Source: Paenochrobactrum gallinarii
GTDB taxonomy: Bacteria > Pseudomonadota > Alphaproteobacteria > Rhizobiales > Rhizobiaceae
DNA: 64,000 bases
Assembly: GCF_014205685.1 (NCBI RefSeq)
Contig: NZ_JACIIU010000001.1
Coordinates: 1-64,000 of the forward strand
Reading direction: 5' to 3'
Shown: piece by piece, positions 10,393 through 20,573 of the stretch
Layout of the letters: the number at the start of each line of letters is the position of its first letter
Position numbering within the stretch: position 1 is the stretch's first letter
Program-made: the position numbers and the translations under genes
Notes under the pieces: generated by a model
Seen by the model: only the letters and a program-made list of their open reading frames with translations
Database searches by the model: none
Told to the model about the DNA's origin: nothing

Positions 10393-10890
10393 ATGAACCT
10401 GCTTGCTCCCGATAGTATTGCCACCCAGAAAAAGAATTTATTGCCAAACGGCCGCTTGCAACAAGTGGCGGCTTTGGTGTGGCGCGTTGAAAATGGTGAA
10501 TTACAATTACTCACCATTACCAGCCGTGGCACGGGGCGCTGGGTTTTACCAAAAGGCTGGCCGCAGACAGGCCGTACGTTAGCCCGCACCGCCATGCGAG
10601 AAGCATTTGAAGAGGCCGGCATTCGAGGCGTGATTGATCCGCTGCCTGTCGGCACCTATGACTATGAAAAATACGACATGCCGCCTGACGCGATCAGCAG
10701 TTTTACTGTTGCCGTTTATGCGGTTGCCTTCACAGAACAAGTGGATCAATGGCCGGAACGTGGTGAGCGCATTCTGGAATGGGTTTCACCCTTGCAAGCC
10801 GCAGAACGGGTTGAAGAGCCTGAACTAAAAAAACTGATCCTTGCTTTTACGCCGGACACGTCACCAGCCATGGCAAAAGATGAACAATAA
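10393..10890 (+). CDS. Nudix hydrolase
   Basis: Hydrolyses a nucleoside-diphosphate-linked substrate; which one cannot be told. The Nudix helix reads GWPQTGRTLARTAMREAFEEAGI. The REAFEEAGI part, carrying the metal-binding glutamates, is intact, while the first Glu of the consensus (GX5E) is Arg, which is common in this diphosphoinositol/nucleotide subgroup. The open frame extends upstream to 10276, but ATG 10393, preceded by AAAGAGAA, gives a 165-residue protein beginning just before the fold. It stands alone between gor (divergent) and nrdJ. Confidence 0.88.
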   Translation: MNLLAPDSIATQKKNLLPNGRLQQVAALVWRVENGELQLLTITSRGTGRWVLPKGWPQTGRTLARTAMREAFEEAGIRGVIDPLPVGTYDYEKYDMPPDAISSFTVAVYAVAFTEQVDQWPERGERILEWVSPLQAAERVEEPELKKLILAFTPDTSPAMAKDEQ

Positions 10891-10918
10891 TTTTTCTTAT
10901 AATGCCTGATTTTCTCAA

Positions 10919-10943
10919 TGAAGCCGGTTCAAACGGCTTCATT
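10919..10943 (+). terminator. Probable terminator of the Nudix gene
   Basis: An 8-bp stem (tgaagccg 10919-10926 with cggcttca 10934-10941) with a 7-nt loop lies 28 bp after the stop codon. The T-tail is only three bases, so efficiency is uncertain. Confidence 0.5.
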
Positions 10944-10998
10944 TCCGGCCTTGCCTGAATTGCAAGCTATTGGTCGCTATTTTTTATTATCTTCCCCA

Positions 10999-11028
10999 CT
11001 ATCCACATTTTCACCAGACCTATCCACA
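10999..11028 (+). promoter_or_regulatory. Pair of DnaA-box-like sites
   Basis: CTATCCACA occurs at 10999-11007 and again at 11020-11028, on the same strand and 21 bp apart, which is two helical turns. Each differs from the E. coli box TTATCCACA at one base. DnaA control of ribonucleotide reductase genes is known in E. coli (nrdAB). A role here is inference. Confidence 0.4.
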
Positions 11029-11064
11029 ACATCTAGTGCGCGTTAGTTTAATTTAAACCAATGC

Positions 11065-11093
11065 TTGACCCCAAGCTCCGAGTCGTCTTTATA
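11065..11093 (+). promoter_or_regulatory. Sigma70-like promoter far upstream of nrdJ
   Basis: TTGACC (11065-11070) is followed after 17 bp by TTTATA, or after 19 bp by TATAAG. It lies about 540 bp before nrdJ, so it would drive a long leader or a separate small transcript. Confidence 0.4.
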
Positions 11094-11583
11094 AGAAGAA
11101 GTTGGGTATCCAGTGATTTGCCGGGCGTTATCTTCTTCCGGCTGTTCTTTCGCAGACATATGTAAATTCAATCGATAATACGCGCTACAAAACGCTGTTC
11201 TCGAAACGATTTTTTATGTCTGCATTATGCTGTGCGCACAGAGAATATCTTTTGCTGCATATATGGCATCTGAGTGAAAAAACTGACTGGACACACAACA
11301 TGTAGTACGTGTAAACTAATTAGACACCATTTGATGTAATCATCAGTGTCGAGTCATTTTCCGCGTACTGTACATGACTTATTATGAAAACCGTTTGCAA
11401 CCGCATCAAGGCTCAAACGTTTTTCACAATAAGAATGCGTTTTTCTCTTTATTAATTGGAGTAAGCATTCTGAAATTATCTCTGGTCAAAGCCATTAGAA
11501 ATGGCGATGGCCAAAGCTTGTTTTGAACCTTGAATTTAACAAGAGGGCTTGACCCCTTGTTTAGATCGCATGACACACGAACC

Positions 11584-11599
11584 GCACTATATGTAGTTG
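11584..11599 (+). promoter_or_regulatory. nrdR box: NrdR-box-like operator
   Basis: The 16-mer gcaCTATATGTAGTtg fits the NrdR consensus acaCwAtATaTwGtgt in the core except one base. It sits 30 bp before the nrdJ start, where NrdR would block transcription of a ribonucleotide reductase gene. The usual second box about 31 bp away was not found. Confidence 0.55.
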
Positions 11600-11629
11600 C
11601 TATAGCGCACAAGAAGTTGGATGGGGCAG

Positions 11630-14600
11630 ATGAAGATCGAACGTCGTTTTACCAAAGAAGGCCAGTCGCCATACGCAGAAATAGCGTTTCGCACCGCGAC
11701 CAGTGAGATCAAAAATCCCGATGGTTCAATTGTGTTCCGTCTTGAAGACATCAATGTCCCGGCGCAGTTCAGTCAGGTTGCAGCCGACATTCTGGCACAA
11801 AAATATTTCCGTAAAGCCGGTGTGCCTGCGAAGCTCAAAAAAGTTGAAGAAAACTCCGTTCCGTCATGGTTGTGGCGCTCGGTTGCTGATGAAGCAGCTT
11901 TGGGCGAACTGCCGGAAGCAGAGCGCTATGGCTCTGAGATGGATGCTTGCCAGGTTTTCGATCGTTTGGCCGGCACATGGACTTATTGGGGCTGGAAAGG
12001 CGGCTACTTCAATAAAGAAGAAGATGCTTTGGCTTTCCGCGATGAACTGGCTTACATGCTGGCAACCCAGCGCGTTGCGCCAAACTCCCCGCAATGGTTC
12101 AACACCGGTCTGCATTGGGCTTATGGTATCGATGGCCCGGGTCAGGGTCACTATTATGTCGATTGGAAAACCGGCAAACTGACCAAGTCCAAATCCGCTT
12201 ACGAACATCCGCAGCCACATGCCTGCTTTATTCAGTCCGTTGCCGATGATCTCGTCAATGAAGGCGGCATCATGGATCTTTGGGTTCGTGAAGCACGTCT
12301 GTTTAAATATGGTTCAGGCACAGGTTCCAACTTCTCGCATTTGCGCGGTGCAGGTGAAAGCCTGTCCGGCGGCGGCCGTTCGTCCGGCCTGATGAGCTTC
12401 CTGAAGATCGGCGACCGTGCAGCGGGCGCGATCAAATCAGGCGGCACCACACGCCGTGCAGCCAAAATGGTTGTCGTTGATGTCGACCATCCGGATATTG
12501 AAGAATATATCGACTGGAAAGTGAAAGAAGAGCAGAAGGTTGCTGCCCTCGTCACCGGCTCTAAGATCGTCAAACTGCACCTGACCGCAATCATGAAAGC
12601 CTGCATCAATTGTGAGGCTGATAATAATGATTGTTTTGATCCGGCCAAGAACCCTGCCCTGAAGCGTGAAATCAAACTCGCGAAGAAAAATCAGGTTCCT
12701 GAAAACTACATCAACCGCGTCATCCAGTTTGCACGTCAGGGCTACACGGACATTCAGTTCAAGACCTATGACACCGACTGGGATTCAGAAGCCTATCTCA
12801 CCGTTTCCGGCCAGAATTCCAACAATTCCGTCTCGCTGAAAGACGAGTTCCTGCGCGCTGTTGAAAATGACGGCGAGTGGAACCTGACCGCCCGTAAAGA
12901 CGGCAGCACCATCAAGACCCTCAACGCACGCGAATTGTGGGATAAAATCGGCTATGCAGCATGGGCATCAGCTGATCCGGGTCTGCACTACAACACCACC
13001 ATGAATGATTGGCACACCTGCCCTGCCGAAGGTCCGATCCGCGCATCCAACCCTTGCTCGGAATATATGTTCCTTGATGATACAGCCTGTAATCTGGCTT
13101 CCATCAACCTTTTGACCTACCGCAATGCAGACGGCACATTTGACATCAGCGCCTATGAGCACACAGCCCGCCTGTGGACTATTGTGCTTGAAATTTCGGT
13201 AATGATGGCGCAGTTCCCGTCCAAGGAAATTGCTACCCGTTCATACGAATATCGCACGCTCGGCTTAGGGTTCGCCAATATTGGCGGCCTGCTGATGACC
13301 TCCGGTATCCCTTATGATTCAGATAAAGGCCGTGCTATTGGCGGTGCCTTGACTGCGATCATGACCGGTATTTCTTATGCAACGTCAGCGGAAATGGCTA
13401 AGGAACTGGGCGCGTTCCCGTCTTACAAGCCAAATGCTGAAAACATGCTGCGCGTTATCCGCAACCATCGCCGTGCCGCTTACGGTGAAACTGAAGGCTA
13501 TGAAGGCCTCTCCGTTAATCCGGTTGCGCTCATTGCAGCAGATTGCCCTGAAGAAGCAATGATCACCCATGCACGAGCAGCTTGGGACAAGGCTCTGGAG
13601 CTTGGTGAAAAGCACGGCTACCGCAATGCGCAGGCCACCGTTATCGCTCCTACCGGCACCATTGGTCTGGTTATGGATTGCGACACCACCGGTATTGAAC
13701 CTGACTTTGCACTGGTTAAGTTCAAGAAGCTTGCCGGCGGCGGTTACTTCAAAATCATCAACCGTGCTGTGCCGGAAGCTCTGCGCACACTTGGCTATGC
13801 TGAAAACCAGATCGCTGAAATCGAAGCTTATGCAGTCGGTCACGGCAATCTTAATCAGGCAGCAGGCGTCAATCCTTCGACATTGCGCGCCAAAGGCTTT
13901 ACCGATGAGAAAATTGAAGCATTGAATGCTGCATTGGCCAGTGCCTTTGACATCAAGTTTGCCTTCAACAAATGGACGCTCGGTGAAGACTTCTGTAAAG
14001 ATGTGCTCAATCTCACCGACGAACAGCTGAACGATTTCTCGTTTGAAATGCTGCCTGCCATTGGTTTTGCCAAGAAAGACATCGAAGCTGCCAATATCCA
14101 TATTTGCGGTGCAATGACGCTGGAAGGCGCACCATATCTCAAAGAAGAACATTACCCTGTCTTTGATTGCGCCAATGCCTGCGGCAAGATCGGCAAGCGT
14201 TATCTGTCGGTTGAAAGTCACATCCGTATGATGGCTGCCTCACAGCCATTCATCTCCGGTGCGATTTCCAAAACCATCAACATGCCAAATGAAGCAACTG
14301 TTGAAGACTGTAAGAATGCTTACATGCTTTCATGGAAGCTGGCACTCAAAGCCAATGCGCTTTACCGCGATGGCTCCAAGCTGTCACAACCTTTGAATGC
14401 TTCGCTGATTTCGGATGAAGACGACGAAGATGATGCAGTCGAAACCCTGATTGAAGCACCGGCAGCGGCCCGTGCCGTTCAGGTAACCGAGCGCATCATT
14501 GAAAAAGTGGTCGAAAAGGTTGTTCACGAACGCGATAAAATGCCAAACCGCCGTCAGGGCTATACCCAGAAGGCACTGGTTGGCGGCCATAAGGTTTATC

Positions 14601-15427
14601 TGCGCACCGGTGAATTCGGCGATGGCCGTTTGGGCGAAATCTTCATCGACATGCACAAAGAAGGCGCGGCCTTCCGTGCAATGATGAACAATTTTGCCAT
14701 CGCAGTGTCGCTCGGCCTGCAATATGGCGTACCGTTGGAAGAATATGTGGAAGCATTCACTTTCACCAAATTCGAGCCTGCCGGTATTGTTCAGGGCAAT
14801 GATGCGATTAAAAACGCCACATCCATTCTGGATTACCTCTTCCGTGAATTGGCTGTTTCCTATCTCGGCCGTCATGATCTGGCGCATGTCGACACCACAG
14901 ATTTTGGCAATACCGCTTTGGGCAAAGGCATCAAAGAAGGTAAAACCAATCTCTTGGCAACCGGCTGGACACGCGGTTACAAGCCAACACTGGTAAGTGG
15001 TGACAGTAATCCATCAGGAGCTCAAGGTTCGGCTGGTACACAGACAACCCAGACTTCAAATGTTACGACGCTGAAAACCACAACAACCGCCACTGCAACG
15101 TCACGTACGACAACAGTCGGTCTGGTGAGTGATGGCGCAACAGCTTTCAAGCGTGACTATGAAGAACGTGCTATTCCGGCTGTTGAAACAACACCGGAAC
15201 AGCCTTCAGCAACAGAATTGTTCTCCGACAAAGCTGCTGCCGATGCGGCTGCGGCAAAGGCCGAAAGCGCAAATTCTGCCAAGAAGCTGGAAGCTGACCG
15301 CCGCATGAAGTCGCTGATGCAGGGCTATACCGGCGACAGCTGCTCCGAGTGCCAGAATTTCACCATGGTGCGTAACGGCACCTGCCTGAAATGCGACACT
15401 TGCGGCGCGACAAGCGGTTGCAGCTAA
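11630..15427 (+). CDS. nrdJ: Vitamin B12-dependent (class II) ribonucleoside-diphosphate reductase
   Basis: Reduces ribonucleotides to deoxyribonucleotides using adenosylcobalamin, independent of oxygen. The roughly 1,265-residue protein has the NrdJ barrel blocks ([35 protein letters not shown], with the active-site Cys-Glu region). Its C-terminal zinc-ribbon tail carries CSEC...CLKCDTC and a terminal cysteine pair for re-reduction. A low-complexity Thr/Ser/Ala stretch (about residues 1125-1220) links tail and core. ATG 11630 ([11 protein letters not shown], the family start) is preferred over ATG 11621; GGATGGGG precedes it. The bluB, cobT and cobS genes in this window bear on making its cofactor. 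Confidence 0.97.
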   Translation: MKIERRFTKEGQSPYAEIAFRTATSEIKNPDGSIVFRLEDINVPAQFSQVAADILAQKYFRKAGVPAKLKKVEENSVPSWLWRSVADEAALGELPEAERYGSEMDACQVFDRLAGTWTYWGWKGGYFNKEEDALAFRDELAYMLATQRVAPNSPQWFNTGLHWAYGIDGPGQGHYYVDWKTGKLTKSKSAYEHPQPHACFIQSVADDLVNEGGIMDLWVREARLFKYGSGTGSNFSHLRGAGESLSGGGRSSGLMSFLKIGDRAAGAIKSGGTTRRAAKMVVVDVDHPDIEEYIDWKVKEEQKVAALVTGSKIVKLHLTAIMKACINCEADNNDCFDPAKNPALKREIKLAKKNQVPENYINRVIQFARQGYTDIQFKTYDTDWDSEAYLTVSGQNSNNSVSLKDEFLRAVENDGEWNLTARKDGSTIKTLNARELWDKIGYAAWASADPGLHYNTTMNDWHTCPAEGPIRASNPCSEYMFLDDTACNLASINLLTYRNADGTFDISAYEHTARLWTIVLEISVMMAQFPSKEIATRSYEYRTLGLGFANIGGLLMTSGIPYDSDKGRAIGGALTAIMTGISYATSAEMAKELGAFPSYKPNAENMLRVIRNHRRAAYGETEGYEGLSVNPVALIAADCPEEAMITHARAAWDKALELGEKHGYRNAQATVIAPTGTIGLVMDCDTTGIEPDFALVKFKKLAGGGYFKIINRAVPEALRTLGYAENQIAEIEAYAVGHGNLNQAAGVNPSTLRAKGFTDEKIEALNAALASAFDIKFAFNKWTLGEDFCKDVLNLTDEQLNDFSFEMLPAIGFAKKDIEAANIHICGAMTLEGAPYLKEEHYPVFDCANACGKIGKRYLSVESHIRMMAASQPFISGAISKTINMPNEATVEDCKNAYMLSWKLALKANALYRDGSKLSQPLNASLISDEDDEDDAVETLIEAPAAARAVQVTERIIEKVVEKVVHERDKMPNRRQGYTQKALVGGHKVYLRTGEFGDGRLGEIFIDMHKEGAAFRAMMNNFAIAVSLGLQYGVPLEEYVEAFTFTKFEPAGIVQGNDAIKNATSILDYLFRELAVSYLGRHDLAHVDTTDFGNTALGKGIKEGKTNLLATGWTRGYKPTLVSGDSNPSGAQGSAGTQTTQTSNVTTLKTTTTATATSRTTTVGLVSDGATAFKRDYEERAIPAVETTPEQPSATELFSDKAAADAAAAKAESANSAKKLEADRRMKSLMQGYTGDSCSECQNFTMVRNGTCLKCDTCGATSGCS

Positions 15428-15428
15428 A

Positions 15429-15529
15429 GCATGTCTCCCAAAAGTGGGCACCGGTTTTGGGACAAAGACATGCGTGAAAACAAAATATCAGAGCGAGCGC
15501 AGTGGATACAATTAACTGCGACACGCTCT
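15429..15529. repeat. Rhizobial intergenic palindromic repeat (RIME/Bru-RS-like), two-part copy
   Basis: A 45-bp imperfect palindrome (15429-15473), starting gcatgtctcccaaaa and ending gggacaaagacatgc, is followed by a second inverted repeat (15490-15529, agagcg...cgctct). The two-palindrome layout and core sequence match the mosaic repeats described from rhizobia and Brucella. It starts immediately after the nrdJ stop codon. Confidence 0.75.
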
Positions 15530-15552
15530 AATAAACTTTAGCTTAAAAACAC

Positions 15553-15588
15553 AAAAACCGGCTGATTTACATCAGCCGGTTTTTTTTA
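15553..15588. terminator. Bidirectional intrinsic terminator between nrdJ and ilvA
   Basis: Stem accggctgat/atcagccggt with a 4-nt loop is flanked by A5 upstream and T8 downstream, so it can work on both strands. It ends nrdJ on the plus strand. Confidence 0.9.
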
Positions 15589-15594
15589 TTGCTT

Positions 15595-15634
15595 AATAAA
15601 AAACGCACCATGATTTTAAAACCACGATGCGTTT
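15595..15634 (-). terminator. Probable ilvA terminator
   Basis: AAACGCA (15634-15628) pairs with TGCGTTT (15607-15601). On the minus strand a T-rich tail follows. It lies 22 bp after the ilvA stop. Confidence 0.6.
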
Positions 15635-15655
15635 AAAATTCAATGACTTCGCTCT

Positions 15656-16912
15656 TTAGATAATAAAATCAGCCAAAACCTGATTGTCGGTAATATCTTC
15701 ATAAGCCCAGCCCGACGCATCAAATTTTTCAATCAATCTGTCGAAATTTTCGGCATCTTTGGTTTCAATACCGATCAGCACCGAACCAAAGTTGCGCGCC
15801 GATTTTTTCAAATATTCAAAACGCGCCACGTCATCATCAGGCCCCAACAGATCAAGAAATGTGCGCAAAGCGCCGGGACGCTGCGGAAAGCGGAAGATGA
15901 AATATTTCTTCAAGCCTTTGTAACGCATGGCGCGTTCGCGCACATCCGGCAGGCGTTCAAAATCAAAATTACCGCCAGACACGACAATCACAATTTTTTT
16001 GCCCTTAAGCTCTGCCTTGTCAAAACCTTTAAGCGCATCAATGCCAAGCGCGCCTGCTGGTTCCAGCACAACACCCTCAATATTCAGCATATCAATCATC
16101 GTTGCGCAGAGGCGGTTTTCAGGCACTGTCAGCACCTGATTGACGCTAAACTGCTGCAAATATTTAAAGTTTTCTGCACCAAGCTCTGCAACAGCAGCAC
16201 CATCGACAAAGTTATCGACCTTTTTCAGTTTGATGCGTTCACCGGCAATCAGGCTTGCTTTCAAGCTGGATGCACCATCCGGCTCAACGAAATAAAATGC
16301 TGTCGGCCAGCCAAGATCAGTCAAATAATGCGTCACGCCGGCAGACAAACCACCGCCACCGACTGGCAGCAAAACCATGTCCGGCTTAACACCATAAGGC
16401 AATTGCATGGCAATTTCATGCGCCACACTTGCCTGCCCCTCAATAATCGCGGCATCATCAAATGGCGGCACCATCACGCCGTTATTTTCGCGCGCATAGC
16501 TCTGCGAAGCCGCATAGCATTCGTCAAAAATATCACCGACCAGTACAATAGTGATGAACTCGCCGCCAAATGTGCGCGTCTTATCAATTTTCTGCTGCGG
16601 TGTGGTGACCGGCATGAAAACCACGCCCTTGCGGCCAAAATGACGACAAACAAAAGCAAAGCCCTGCGCGTGATTACCGGCAGAGGCACAAACAAAAACG
16701 GCGTTTTTATCAACTTTATCAAGCGCTGCACTGATGAAATTAAAAGCGCCGCGAATCTTGTATGAACGAACCGGTGTTAAATCTTCACGCTTGAGCCAAA
16801 TTTCCGCGCCATATTTTTTCGACAAGAAATCATTAAGCTGCAAAGGGGTTTCAGGAAACAATGCGCGCATTGCATCCACGGCTTGGGTGACAGATTGTGT
16901 GAAGGCAGACAT
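15656..16912 (-). CDS. ilvA: Threonine ammonia-lyase (threonine dehydratase)
   Basis: Converts threonine to 2-oxobutanoate, the entry to isoleucine synthesis. The PLP-binding lysine is K52 in RSYKIRGAFNF, and the phosphate-binding loop is GGGGLSAG. At 418 residues it has the catalytic domain plus one C-terminal ACT-like regulatory domain (about 330-418, RFPQRPGALRTFLDLL), the shorter form rather than the two-ACT E. coli IlvA. It stands alone; dnaE ends 166 bp upstream with a palindromic repeat between them. Confidence 0.93.
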   Translation of the reverse strand: MSAFTQSVTQAVDAMRALFPETPLQLNDFLSKKYGAEIWLKREDLTPVRSYKIRGAFNFISAALDKVDKNAVFVCASAGNHAQGFAFVCRHFGRKGVVFMPVTTPQQKIDKTRTFGGEFITIVLVGDIFDECYAASQSYARENNGVMVPPFDDAAIIEGQASVAHEIAMQLPYGVKPDMVLLPVGGGGLSAGVTHYLTDLGWPTAFYFVEPDGASSLKASLIAGERIKLKKVDNFVDGAAVAELGAENFKYLQQFSVNQVLTVPENRLCATMIDMLNIEGVVLEPAGALGIDALKGFDKAELKGKKIVIVVSGGNFDFERLPDVRERAMRYKGLKKYFIFRFPQRPGALRTFLDLLGPDDDVARFEYLKKSARNFGSVLIGIETKDAENFDRLIEKFDASGWAYEDITDNQVLADFII

Positions 16913-16985
16913 TGAAAAATCATTTTCTGTTTATGACAAGATGCCACACTCATAGTACCTTCTGGTACATTTTCCAATGATTAAA

Positions 16986-17028
16986 GCATGTTTCGCAAAA
17001 CTGTGACTGCGTTTTGCGAAACATATGC
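16986..17028. repeat. Rhizobial intergenic palindromic repeat, single-unit copy
   Basis: Imperfect palindrome gcatgtttcgcaaaa ... ttttgcgaaacatatgc of 43 bp. It matches the first unit of the element at 15429 in ends and layout but lacks the second inverted repeat. It lies between dnaE (3' end) and ilvA (5' end) and could fold at the end of the dnaE transcript. Confidence 0.7.
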
Positions 17029-17078
17029 AAACAGTTCAGCAGAATCTGCCCTAAATCCCACCTTAAAAAGCATCCGAA

Positions 17079-20000
17079 TTAATGGATCAGCTCCACATCC
17101 ACGACACCTTGAATAGATTTCATCGCGCTGGCAACCTGCGGACTCACACGGTACCGATGCGGTAATTCAATTTCAATTTCCCGCTGCCCGTCTTCTTTAA
17201 TGACGATGAAACTCACCTGACCATCGCCACGCGTGGTGAAATGCGGCTGAATATGTTTAAGCGCTTCGGCACTGCGCAAATAAAGCCGTAATGCTTTTTG
17301 CATCCGGCAGGCTTCATCTTCCAATGAAACAACTGTCTGGATGCGTAACCCCACCCCTTCAGGCCGGTCTTCTGCAGCCACCGTAATCACTACGGATTTA
17401 CCGGTTTCCAGCAGATCGCGATATTGCGCTAAACCTTCCGAGAACAGTACGGCTTCATATTGGCCGGATGCATCCGACAATGCGACAATGCCCATCTTGT
17501 TTCCGGTGCGGGTTTTGCGCTCTTGTTTAGTGGTAATCGTACCAGCCAAACGACCGGCATTAGCACCTTTTTTAACCGCAGCAGAAAAATCTGCCCAGTT
17601 CTGCACGCGCATTTTTGCCAGAACTTCATTATATTCATCAAGCGGATGAGCCGACAAATAGAAGCCCACCGCCTGAAATTCACGATGCAATTTTTCTGCC
17701 GGCAACCATGGTGCAGCAGAAGGCAATTGCAGTTTTTCTTTTGGCGCACCGCTCAGACCGAAAATATCCGACTGACCGCTTAAGGCATTTTCCTGTGTGC
17801 GCTGCGCATAGCCCATCACGCGATCCATACCGGCACTCAGTGCTGAGCGATCATGGCCAAAGCAATCCAATGCACCGGCATTGATCAAGCTTTCCCAAAC
17901 GCGGCGATTAACCAGTTTCGGGTCAATCCGCTCACAAAAGTCCTCGAGATCTTCAAATGGTTTGTCGCCGCGCACCTCAGCAATATGATCAACCGCTGCT
18001 TCACCAACCCCTTTGATCGCGGCCAGTGAATAGAAAATTTTATTTTCGCCCACTTCAAAGGCGCGGAAAGACGTCTGCACAGACGGCAGCACCACATCAA
18101 TGCCAAGGCGCTTTGCTTCACGACGGAAATCGTTGAGCTTATCCGTATTGGACATATCATAGGTCATGGAGGCGGCGAGGAACTCAACCGGATGATGCGC
18201 CTTCATATAGGCGGTCTGGTAAGACACAATCGCATAAGCAGCAGCGTGCGATTTGTTAAAACCATAGTCCGCAAATTTGGCGAGAAGATCAAAAATCGTA
18301 TTGGCCTGCGCCTTGCCGACCCCGCCCTCTATCGCGCCATCAACGAAACGGACGCGCTGCTGATCCATTTCCTCACGGATTTTTTTACCCATCGCACGGC
18401 GCAGCAAATCCGCTTCACCGAGCGAATAGCCCGACAAAACCTGCGCGATCTGCATCACCTGTTCCTGATAAACGATAACGCCCTGCGTTTCTTTCACCAG
18501 ATAGTCGATTTTCGGATGGATTGAGGCGATTTCTTCCTCGCCATGCTTGCGCGCATTATAGGTCGGAATATTTTCCATCGGACCTGGACGGTAAAGCGCC
18601 ACAAGCGCAATCACATCCTCGATGCGGTCAGGACGCATACCAATCAGCGCCTTACGCATCCCCGCACTTTCCACCTGAAACACGCCGACCGTTTCCCCTA
18701 ACGAAAGCATGTCATAAGTCGGCTTGTCATCAAGCGGCAGGTGAGACAAATCGATCTCAATGCCTTTACGCGCTACAAGTTTGACCGCTGTTTCCAGTAC
18801 GGTCAGGGTTTTCAGCCCCAAAAAGTCGAACTTAACAAGACCGGCCTGTTCCACCCATTTCATGTTGAACTGTGTGACCGGCATATCAGAGCGCGGATCG
18901 CGATACATCGGCACCAGCTCGGAGAGCGGGCGGTCACCAATCACGATACCGGCGGCGTGAGTGGAAGCGTGGCGATAAAGCCCTTCCAGTTTGAGCGCCA
19001 TATCAAGCAAACGGCCGACAACCGGTTCCTGCTCGCGCTCTTCATTGATTTTCGGCTCGGTTTCAATCGCCTGCCCCAGCGAAACCGGATTGGCAGGATT
19101 GGACGGCACCAATTTACACAGGCGGTCAACCTGCCCATAAGGCATTTCCAGCACACGGCCAACGTCGCGCAACACCGCGCGCGCCTGAAGCGTACCGAAT
19201 GTGATGATCTGCGCTACCTGCTCGCGTCCGTATTTGCGCTGCACATAACGGATAACCTCTTCACGCCGATCCTGACAAAAGTCGATATCAAAGTCCGGCA
19301 TCGACACACGATCCGGATTAAGAAAGCGCTCAAAAAGCAAGGAAAAGCGCAACGGATCGACGTCAGTAATGGTAAGCGCATAAGCCACAAGCGAGCCCGC
19401 ACCCGAACCACGACCAGGCCCGACCGGAATGCCCTGCATCTTTGCCCATTTGATAAAGTCGGCAACGATCAGGAAGTAACCCGGAAACTTCATGCGCTGA
19501 ATGATGCCGATTTCATATTCCAAGCGCTCGTCATAGTCTTTTTCACTATAACCTTCAGCAAGCCCTGCAGTTTCAAGGCGGAATTTCAAACCTTCGCGTG
19601 CCTGACGTGCCAGTTCATCGGCTTCTGCCTGCAATGCAAGTTCCGGATCATCGGACTCACCGGTAAAGCGGGGCAAAATCGGTGCACGCGTTTGCGTAAA
19701 ATAAGAACAGCGCTGCGCAATCTCGATGGTATTTTCAATCGCTTCCGGCAAATCTGCAAAAAGCGTTGCCATTTCGCTTTGCGATTTCAGATAATTATCC
19801 GCTGTCAGGCGACGGCGGTCATCATTAGAAATGATCTGCCCTTCGGCGATAGCCAGCAAAGCGTCATGAGCTTCAAAGTCTTCCGATTTTAAGAAGAAAG
19901 CTTCGTTGGTTGCCACAAGCGGCAATTCATATTTATAGGCGAGCTCAACCGTCTTGGCTTCCAACACCTTATCATAATTGGCAAATCTTTGCAGTTCGAC

Positions 20001-20573
20001 ATAAAGCCGGTTGCCAAAATGCTCTTGCAAAAATGCCAGGCGTTGCTCTGCACGCTCTTCACGATCAGCACTGATCGACTTGCCGATCGGTCCTAATGGC
20101 CCGCCGGTGAGCAGAATAACCCCATCCGACAATTCAGCCAGCCATTCCGAGCGGATATGCACCGGATCGCCATCAGCCGTTTCCAAATATGACCGGCTGA
20201 CAAGGCGCACCATATTGGCGTAGCCTTCTTCAGTGCTGGCATAAAGAACCACAGGAGCCAGATCCAACACATCGCGACGGTTCGCGGTGCGGCTATTTTC
20301 AATATGATCGCCAAAGCAAATATCAACCTGACAACCGATAATCGGCTGAACACCATCCTTGGAGGCTTTTTGCGCAAATTCCAGCGCACCAAAGAGATTA
20401 TTGGTATCCGTTACCGCAATAGCAGGCGCATCATCGGCAATGGCATGTTTAATAATTTTTCCAACCTGCAACGCACCTTCAAGCAGTGAATAGGCAGAGT
20501 GGACACGTAAATGCACAAATTTAGGTGCCTGAGCATTGGTTGCGGCTGGCAGATTATGTTGCGCATCACTCAT
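17079..20573 (-). CDS. dnaE: DNA polymerase III subunit alpha
   Basis: Catalytic subunit of the replicative polymerase. The 1,164-residue DnaE1-type protein has an N-terminal PHP domain (FVHLRVHSAYSLLEGAL, 19-35), the polymerase core with GPGRGSGAGSLVAY (385-398) and catalytic aspartates in PDFDIDF (426-432). A tandem helix-hairpin-helix follows, then an OB domain late in the chain (NAGRLAGTITTKQERKT). Its size and intact PHP region fit the essential DnaE1 rather than the error-prone DnaE2. ATG 20573 has only a weak ribosome site. A LexA-box-linked small peptide gene lies 250 bp upstream on the same strand. Confidence 0.97.
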   Translation of the reverse strand: MSDAQHNLPAATNAQAPKFVHLRVHSAYSLLEGALQVGKIIKHAIADDAPAIAVTDTNNLFGALEFAQKASKDGVQPIIGCQVDICFGDHIENSRTANRRDVLDLAPVVLYASTEEGYANMVRLVSRSYLETADGDPVHIRSEWLAELSDGVILLTGGPLGPIGKSISADREERAEQRLAFLQEHFGNRLYVELQRFANYDKVLEAKTVELAYKYELPLVATNEAFFLKSEDFEAHDALLAIAEGQIISNDDRRRLTADNYLKSQSEMATLFADLPEAIENTIEIAQRCSYFTQTRAPILPRFTGESDDPELALQAEADELARQAREGLKFRLETAGLAEGYSEKDYDERLEYEIGIIQRMKFPGYFLIVADFIKWAKMQGIPVGPGRGSGAGSLVAYALTITDVDPLRFSLLFERFLNPDRVSMPDFDIDFCQDRREEVIRYVQRKYGREQVAQIITFGTLQARAVLRDVGRVLEMPYGQVDRLCKLVPSNPANPVSLGQAIETEPKINEEREQEPVVGRLLDMALKLEGLYRHASTHAAGIVIGDRPLSELVPMYRDPRSDMPVTQFNMKWVEQAGLVKFDFLGLKTLTVLETAVKLVARKGIEIDLSHLPLDDKPTYDMLSLGETVGVFQVESAGMRKALIGMRPDRIEDVIALVALYRPGPMENIPTYNARKHGEEEIASIHPKIDYLVKETQGVIVYQEQVMQIAQVLSGYSLGEADLLRRAMGKKIREEMDQQRVRFVDGAIEGGVGKAQANTIFDLLAKFADYGFNKSHAAAYAIVSYQTAYMKAHHPVEFLAASMTYDMSNTDKLNDFRREAKRLGIDVVLPSVQTSFRAFEVGENKIFYSLAAIKGVGEAAVDHIAEVRGDKPFEDLEDFCERIDPKLVNRRVWESLINAGALDCFGHDRSALSAGMDRVMGYAQRTQENALSGQSDIFGLSGAPKEKLQLPSAAPWLPAEKLHREFQAVGFYLSAHPLDEYNEVLAKMRVQNWADFSAAVKKGANAGRLAGTITTKQERKTRTGNKMGIVALSDASGQYEAVLFSEGLAQYRDLLETGKSVVITVAAEDRPEGVGLRIQTVVSLEDEACRMQKALRLYLRSAEALKHIQPHFTTRGDGQVSFIVIKEDGQREIEIELPHRYRVSPQVASAMKSIQGVVDVELIH

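Larger units (their letters stand above)
10944..11629. other. Long non-coding region upstream of nrdJ
   Basis: Nearly 700 bp without a convincing gene. It holds two DnaA-box-like sites (10999-11028), a sigma70-like promoter (11065-11093), a weak hairpin with T-tail (11392-11424) and an NrdR-type box (11584-11599). A 38-codon minus-strand frame (11043-11159) has no ribosome site and was not called. Given the length and the promoter more than 500 bp from nrdJ, a long leader or small RNA is possible. No cobalamin riboswitch motif was found. Confidence 0.5.

Noticed and set aside
11043..11159. 38-codon minus-strand frame upstream of nrdJ
   Set aside because: No ribosome site, no recognisable product, and it overlaps a promoter-like element on the other strand.
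10944..11629. Cobalamin riboswitch upstream of nrdJ
   Set aside because: No B12-box-like segment was found here, nor in the cobT-cobS gap (33540-33683).
13385..14221. 278-codon minus-strand frame opposite nrdJ
   Set aside because: Antisense shadow of the NrdJ core; no recognisable motif or ribosome site.
18741..19892. 383-codon plus-strand open frame opposite dnaE
   Set aside because: It is antisense to conserved dnaE coding sequence, has no family similarity and a composition (His/Arg/Gln-rich) typical of a reverse-strand shadow.
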